Assembly (NCBI GenBank): GCA_964036275.1
Contig: CAXIWQ010000203.1
Coordinates: forward strand, 1-64,000
Direction: 5' to 3'
Length of the DNA: 64,000 bases
Origin: Litoditis marina
Taxonomy: Eukaryota > Nematoda > Chromadorea > Rhabditida > Rhabditidae
Both the position numbers and the translations under genes were made by a program. How positions within the stretch are numbered: the stretch's first letter is position 1; each line of letters begins with the position of its first letter. A model generated the notes under the pieces. That model was not told the origin of the DNA, did not search any database, and was given only the letters and a program-made list of their open reading frames with translations. Of this stretch, positions 59,223-64,000 are shown piece after piece.

Positions 59223-61697
59223 ACAGAATAGATTGTCGTATTAGGTTTTTGTAGCTGGGAGCAACAGATTTGATAGCCGTATGAAATGTTCTCTGTAACT
59301 GCAAGGCAAAGAGTCAATAACCGCGTTAATTTGTATTTTGTGGCTGTGCGCCACAGAATATAAAGTCGTATTATGTTTTTGTAGTTGGGAGCAACAGACT
59401 TGATAGCCGTATGATTTTTTTTGTAGCTGCAAGTCAAAATGTCAATAACCGCGATAATTCGTATTTTGTGGCTGTGCGCCACAGAATAGATTGTCGTATT
59501 AGGTTTTTGTAGCTGGGAGCAACAGATTTGATAGCCGTATGAACTGTTCTCTGTAGCTGCAAGGCAAAGAGTCGATAACCGCGTTAATTCGTAATTTGTG
59601 GCTGTGCGCCACAGAATAGATAGTCGTATTAGGTTTTTGTAGCTGGGAGCAACATACTTGATAGCCGTATAACCTTTTCCCTGTAGCTGCACGGCAAAGA
59701 GTCAATAACCGCGTTAATTTGTCTTTTGTGGCTGTGCGCCACAGAATACAAAGTCGTATTAGGTTTTTGTAGCTGGGAGCAACAGACTTGATAGCCGTAT
59801 GAACTTCTTTCTGTAGCTGCAAGGCAAAGAGGTAATAACCGCGTTAATTTGTCTTTTGTGGCTGTGCGCCTTAGAATAGATTGTCGTATCAGGTTTTTGT
59901 AGCTGGGAGCAACAGACTTGATAGCCGTATGAACTTTTTTCTGTAGCTGCAAGGCAAAGAGGTAATAACCGCGTTAATTTGTCTTTTGTGGCTGTGCGCC
60001 ACAGGATATAAAGTCGCATTAGGTTTTTGTAGCCATGAGCAACAGACTTGAAAGCCGTATAAACTTTTTTTCTGTAGCTGCAAGGCAAAGAGTCGATAAC
60101 CACGTTAATTCGTATTTTGTGGCTGTGCGCCACAGAATAGATTGTCGTATTAGGTTTTTGTAGCTGGGAGCAACAGATTTGATAGCCGTATGAACTTTTC
60201 TCTGTAGCTGCAAGCCAACAAGTCGATAACCGCGATATTTCGTGTTTTGTGGCTGTGCGCCACAGAATAGATTGTCGTATTATGTTTCTGTAGTTGGAAG
60301 CAACAGACTTGATAGCCGTATGATTTTTTTTTGTAGCTGCAAGTCAAAATGTCAATAACCGCGTTAATTCGTCTTTGTGGCTGTGCGCCACAGAATAGAT
60401 TGTCGTATTAGGTTTTTGTAGCTGGGAGCAACAGATTTGATAGCCGTATGAAATGTTATCTGTAACTGCGAGGCAAAGAGTCAATAACCGCGTTAATTTG
60501 TCTTTTGTGGCTGTGCGCCACAGGATATAAAGTCGCATTAGGTTTTTGTAGCCATGAGCAACAGACTTGAAAGCCGTATAAACTTTTTTTCTGTAGCTGC
60601 AAGGCAAAGAGTCGATAACCACGTTAATTCGTATTTTGTGGCTGTGCGCCACAGAATAGATTGTCGTATTAGGTTTTTGTAGCTGGGAGCAACAGATTTG
60701 ATAGCCGTATGAAATGTTCTCTGTAACTGCAAGGCAAAGAGTCAATAACCGCGTTAATTTGTATTTTGTGGCTGTGCGCCACAGGATATAAAGTCGTATT
60801 AGGTTTTTGTAGCCATGAGCAACAGACTTGATAGCCGTATAAACTTTTTTCTGTAGCTGCAAGGCAAAGAGTCGATAACCGCGTAAATTCGTATTTTGTG
60901 GCTGTGCGCCACATAATAGATTGTCGTATTAGGTTTTTGTAGCCATGAGCAACAGACTTGATAGCCGTATAAACTTTTTTCTGTAGCTGCAAGGCAAAGA
61001 GGTAATAACCGCGTTAATTCGTAATTTGTGGCTGTGCGCCACAGAATAGATAGTCGTATTAGGTTTTTGTAGCTGGGAGCAACATACTTGATAGCCGTAT
61101 GATTTTTTTTGTAGCTGCAAGTCAAAATGTCAATAACCGCGATAATTCGTATTTTGTGGCTGTGCGCCACAGAATAGATTGTCGTATTAGGTTTTTGTAG
61201 CTGGGAGCAACAGACTTGATAGCCGTATGAACTTCTTTCTGTAGCTGCAAGGCAAAGAGGTAATAACCGCGTTAATTTGTCTTTTGTGGCTGTGCGCCTT
61301 AGAATAGATTGTCGTATCAGGTTTTTGTAGCTGGGAGCAACAGACTTGATAGCCGTATGAACTTTTTTCTGTAGCTGCAAGGCAAAGAGGTAATAACCGC
61401 GTTAATTTGTATTTTGTGGCTGTGCGCCACAGGATATAAAGTCGTATTAGGTTTTTGTAGCCATGAGCAACAGACTTGATAGCCGTATAAACTTTTTTCT
61501 GTAGCTGCAAGGCAAAGAGTCGATAACCGCGTAAATTCGTATTTTGTGGCTGTGCGCCACAGAATAGATTGTCGTATTAGGTTTTTGTAGCTGGGAGCAA
61601 CAGACTTGATAGCCGTATAAACTTTTTTTCTGTAGCTGCTAGGCAAAGAGTCGATAACCGCGTTAATTCGTATTTTGTGGCTGTGCGCCACAGAAAA
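59223..61697. repeat. Satellite array between the two palindromic elements
   Basis: About 19 monomers, in phase with the flanking array and part of the 2,722-bp duplication. No gene or other insertion is seen. Confidence 0.95.
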
Positions 61698-61944
61698 GAT
61701 TAGGTTATTTTATTTGAACAAAATATAATTGTGTCACTAGGACTTTTGGATGGTGGTATGATTAGGTTAATGTGCTCAGTAAGAGATGTACTCAAAACCG
61801 TTTCGACCCTGATTCAAGACGGTTTTGGGTTTTCTCAGAGGGGTTCAACTGATGATGACCCAACCCTCTGAGAAAACCCAAAACCGTCTTGAATCAGGGT
61901 CGAAACGGTTTTGAGTATCTCTTACTGAGCACATTAACCTAATC
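61698..61944. mobile_element. Palindromic (foldback/MITE-like) insertion, copy 2
   Basis: 247 bp. Left arm 61,759-61,842 (84 nt), loop 61,843-61,863, right arm 61,864-61,945 (82 nt). It matches copy 1 except for loss of two bases in the right arm (GAGTATCTC for GAGTACATCTC), which leaves a 2-nt bulge in an otherwise complete stem. The left flank reads ACAGAAAA and the right flank ACAGAATA. Satellite context on both sides equals that of copy 1, so it was copied with its surroundings. Confidence 0.85.
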
Positions 61945-64000
61945 ACAGAATAGATTGTCGTATTAGGTTTTTGTAGCTGGGAGCAACAGATTTGATAGCC
62001 GTATGAAATGTTCTCTGTAACTGCAAGGCAAAGAGTCAATAACCGCGTTAATTTGTATTTTGTGGCTGTGCGCCACAGAATATAAAGTCGTATTATGTTT
62101 TTGTAGTTGGGAGCAACAGACTTGATAGCCGTATGATTTTTTTTGTAGCTGCAAGTCAAAATGTCAATAACCGCGATAATTTGTATTTTGTGGCTGTGCG
62201 CCACAGAATAGATTGTCGTATTAGGTTTTTGTAGCTGGGAGCAACAGATTTGATAGCCGTATGAACTGTTCTCTGTAGCTGCAAGGCAAAGAGTCGATAA
62301 CCGCGTTAATTCGTAATTTGTGGCTGTGCGCCACAGAATAGATAGTCGTATTAGGTTTTTGTAGCTGGGAGCAACATACTTGATAGCCGTATAACCTTTT
62401 CCCTGTAGCTGCACGGCAAAGAGTCAATAACCGCGTTAATTTGTCTTTTGTGGCTGTGCGCCACAAAATACAAAGTCGTATTAGGTTTTTGTAGCTGGGA
62501 GCAACAGACTTGATAGCCGTATGAACTTCTTTCTGTAGCTGCAAGGCAAAGAGGTAATAACCGCGTTAATTTGTCTTTTGTGGCTGTGCGCCTTAGAATA
62601 GATTGTCGTATCAGGTTTTTGTAGCTGGGAGCAACAGACTTGATAGCCGTATGAACTTTTTTCTGTAGCTGCAAGGCAAAGAGGTAATAACCGCGTTAAT
62701 TTGTCTTTTGTGGCTGTGCGCCACAGGATATAAAGTCGCATTAGGTTTTTGTAGCCATGAGCAACAGACTTGAAAGCCGTATAAACTTTTTTTCTGTAGC
62801 TGCAAGGCAAAGAGTCGATAACCACGTTAATTCGTATTTTGTGGCTGTGCGCCACAGAATAGATTGTCGTATTAGGTTTTTGTAGCTGGGAGCAACATAT
62901 TTGATAGCCGTATGAAATGTTCTCTGTAACTGCAAGGCAAAGAGTCAATAACCGCGTTAATTTGTATTTTGTGGCTGTGCGCCACAGGATATAAAGTCGT
63001 ATTAGGTTTTTATAGCCATGAGCAACAGACTTGATAGCCGTATAAACTTTTTTCTGTAGCTGCAAGGCAAAGAGTCGATAACCGCGTAAATTCGTATTTT
63101 GTGGCTGTGCGCCACAGAATATAAAGTCGTATTAGGTTTTTGTAGCTGGGAGCAACAGATTTGATAGCCGTATGAAATATTTTCTGTAACTGCGAGGCAA
63201 AGAGTCAATAACCGCGTTAATTCGTCTTTTGTGGCTGTGCGCCACAGAATATATAGTCGTATTAGGTTTTTGTAGCTGGGAGCAACAGACTTGATAGCCG
63301 TATGAACTGTTCTCTGTAGCTGCAAGGCAAAGAGTCGATAACCGCGTTAATTCGTATTTTGTGGCTGTGCGCCACAGAATAGATAGTCGTATTAGGTTTT
63401 TTTTAGCTGGGAGCAACATACTTGATAGCCGTATAACCTTTTTCCTGTAGCTGCACGGCAAAGAGTCAATAACCGCGTTAATTTGTCTTTTGTGGCTGTG
63501 CGCCACAGAATATAAAGTCGTATTAGGTTTTCGTAGCTGGGAGCAACAGACTTGATAGCCGTATGAATTTTTTTCTGTAGCTGCAAGGCAAAGAGGTAAT
63601 AACCGCGTTAATTTGTCTTTTGTGGCTGTGCGCCACAGAATAGATTGTCGTATCAGGTTTTTGTAGCTGGGAGCAACAGACTTGATAGCCGTATGAACTT
63701 TTCTCTGTAGCTGCAAGCCAACAAGTCGATAACCGCGATAATTCGTATTTTGTGGCTGTGCGCCACAGAATAGATTGTCGTATTAGGTTTTTGTAGCTGG
63801 GAGCAACAGATTTGATAGCCGTATGAACTGTTCTTTGTAGCTGCAAGGCAAAGAGTCGATAACCGCGTTAATTCGTATTTTGTGGCTGTGCGCCACAGAA
63901 TAGATAGTCGTATTAGGTTTTTGTAGCTGGGAGCAACATATTTGATAGCCGTATAACCTTTTTCCTGTAGCTGCACGGCAAAGAGTCAATAACCGCGTTA
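61945..64000. repeat. Satellite array, right part, open at the window end
   Basis: About 16 monomers. The first part completes the 2,722-bp duplication. From about 63,120 the order resembles 54,750-55,550. The array runs off the window in mid-monomer. Confidence 0.95.

Larger units (their letters stand above)
57468..62912. repeat. 2,722-bp tandem segmental duplication carrying a palindromic element
   Basis: Copy 1 is about 57,468-60,190 and copy 2 about 60,190-62,912. Corresponding points (58,206/60,929; 59,499/62,221; 59,759/62,481) are all offset 2,722-2,723. Each copy includes one palindromic element at the same place in the monomer order, so the second element arose by duplication and not by a new insertion. 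Differences noticed are few: AATAGATT/AAAAGATT at the element edge, a 2-nt deletion in one arm, and isolated substitutions. Confidence 0.85.

Noticed and set aside
59111..59692. Coding frame running from satellite into the palindromic element
   Set aside because: The non-satellite part is about 40 codons of one hairpin arm, with no recognisable domain. The frame exists only because the surrounding repeat is open.

Overview
The window is almost entirely one tandem satellite array (about 460 monomers of ~130 bp), broken by one 3.5-kb LTR retrotransposon and by two copies of a ~249-bp palindromic element. I see no ordinary host gene, tRNA, rRNA or CRISPR array. The retrotransposon encodes an animal-type Ty3/Gypsy Gag, protease and integrase-like protein. 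This and the large satellite array point to an invertebrate animal genome, in a heterochromatic and possibly centromeric region; I cannot name the species.

Layout. Bases 1-22 are not satellite and look like an untrimmed PacBio barcode and adapter, so the window probably begins at a contig end. Satellite runs from 23 to 49,249. The LTR element lies on the minus strand at 49,250-52,744, flanked by the 5-bp target duplication GTTGT. Satellite resumes at 52,745 and continues to the window end. It is interrupted by palindromic elements at 58,974-59,222 and 61,698-61,944.

Satellite structure has three levels. (1) Each 130-bp monomer is a diverged trimer of related 41-, 44- and 45-bp subunits (B, C, A). 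(2) Monomer subtypes differ by recurrent diagnostic substitutions, mostly CpG to TpG or CpA, and by short deletions giving 123- and 125-bp monomers. (3) Subtypes are arranged in cassettes duplicated at many scales: 383, 513, 1,039, 1,424, 1,469, 2,194, 2,323, 2,446, 2,722 and 4,021 bp, plus one block copied about 11.4 kb away. The A subunit carries a well conserved 17-nt dyad.

The LTR element has two 352-bp LTRs in which I found no difference, a polypurine tract, a candidate tRNA primer site and one intact 730-codon frame. That frame fuses Gag (two CCHC knuckles), a DTG protease and an integrase-like segment. Reverse transcriptase and RNase H are absent, and the integrase acidic residues appear replaced. 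It therefore looks like a recently mobilised non-autonomous element that depends on a helper. The very many minus-strand open frames over the satellite are read-through artefacts of a 130-bp period with few minus-strand stops, and I do not annotate them as genes.
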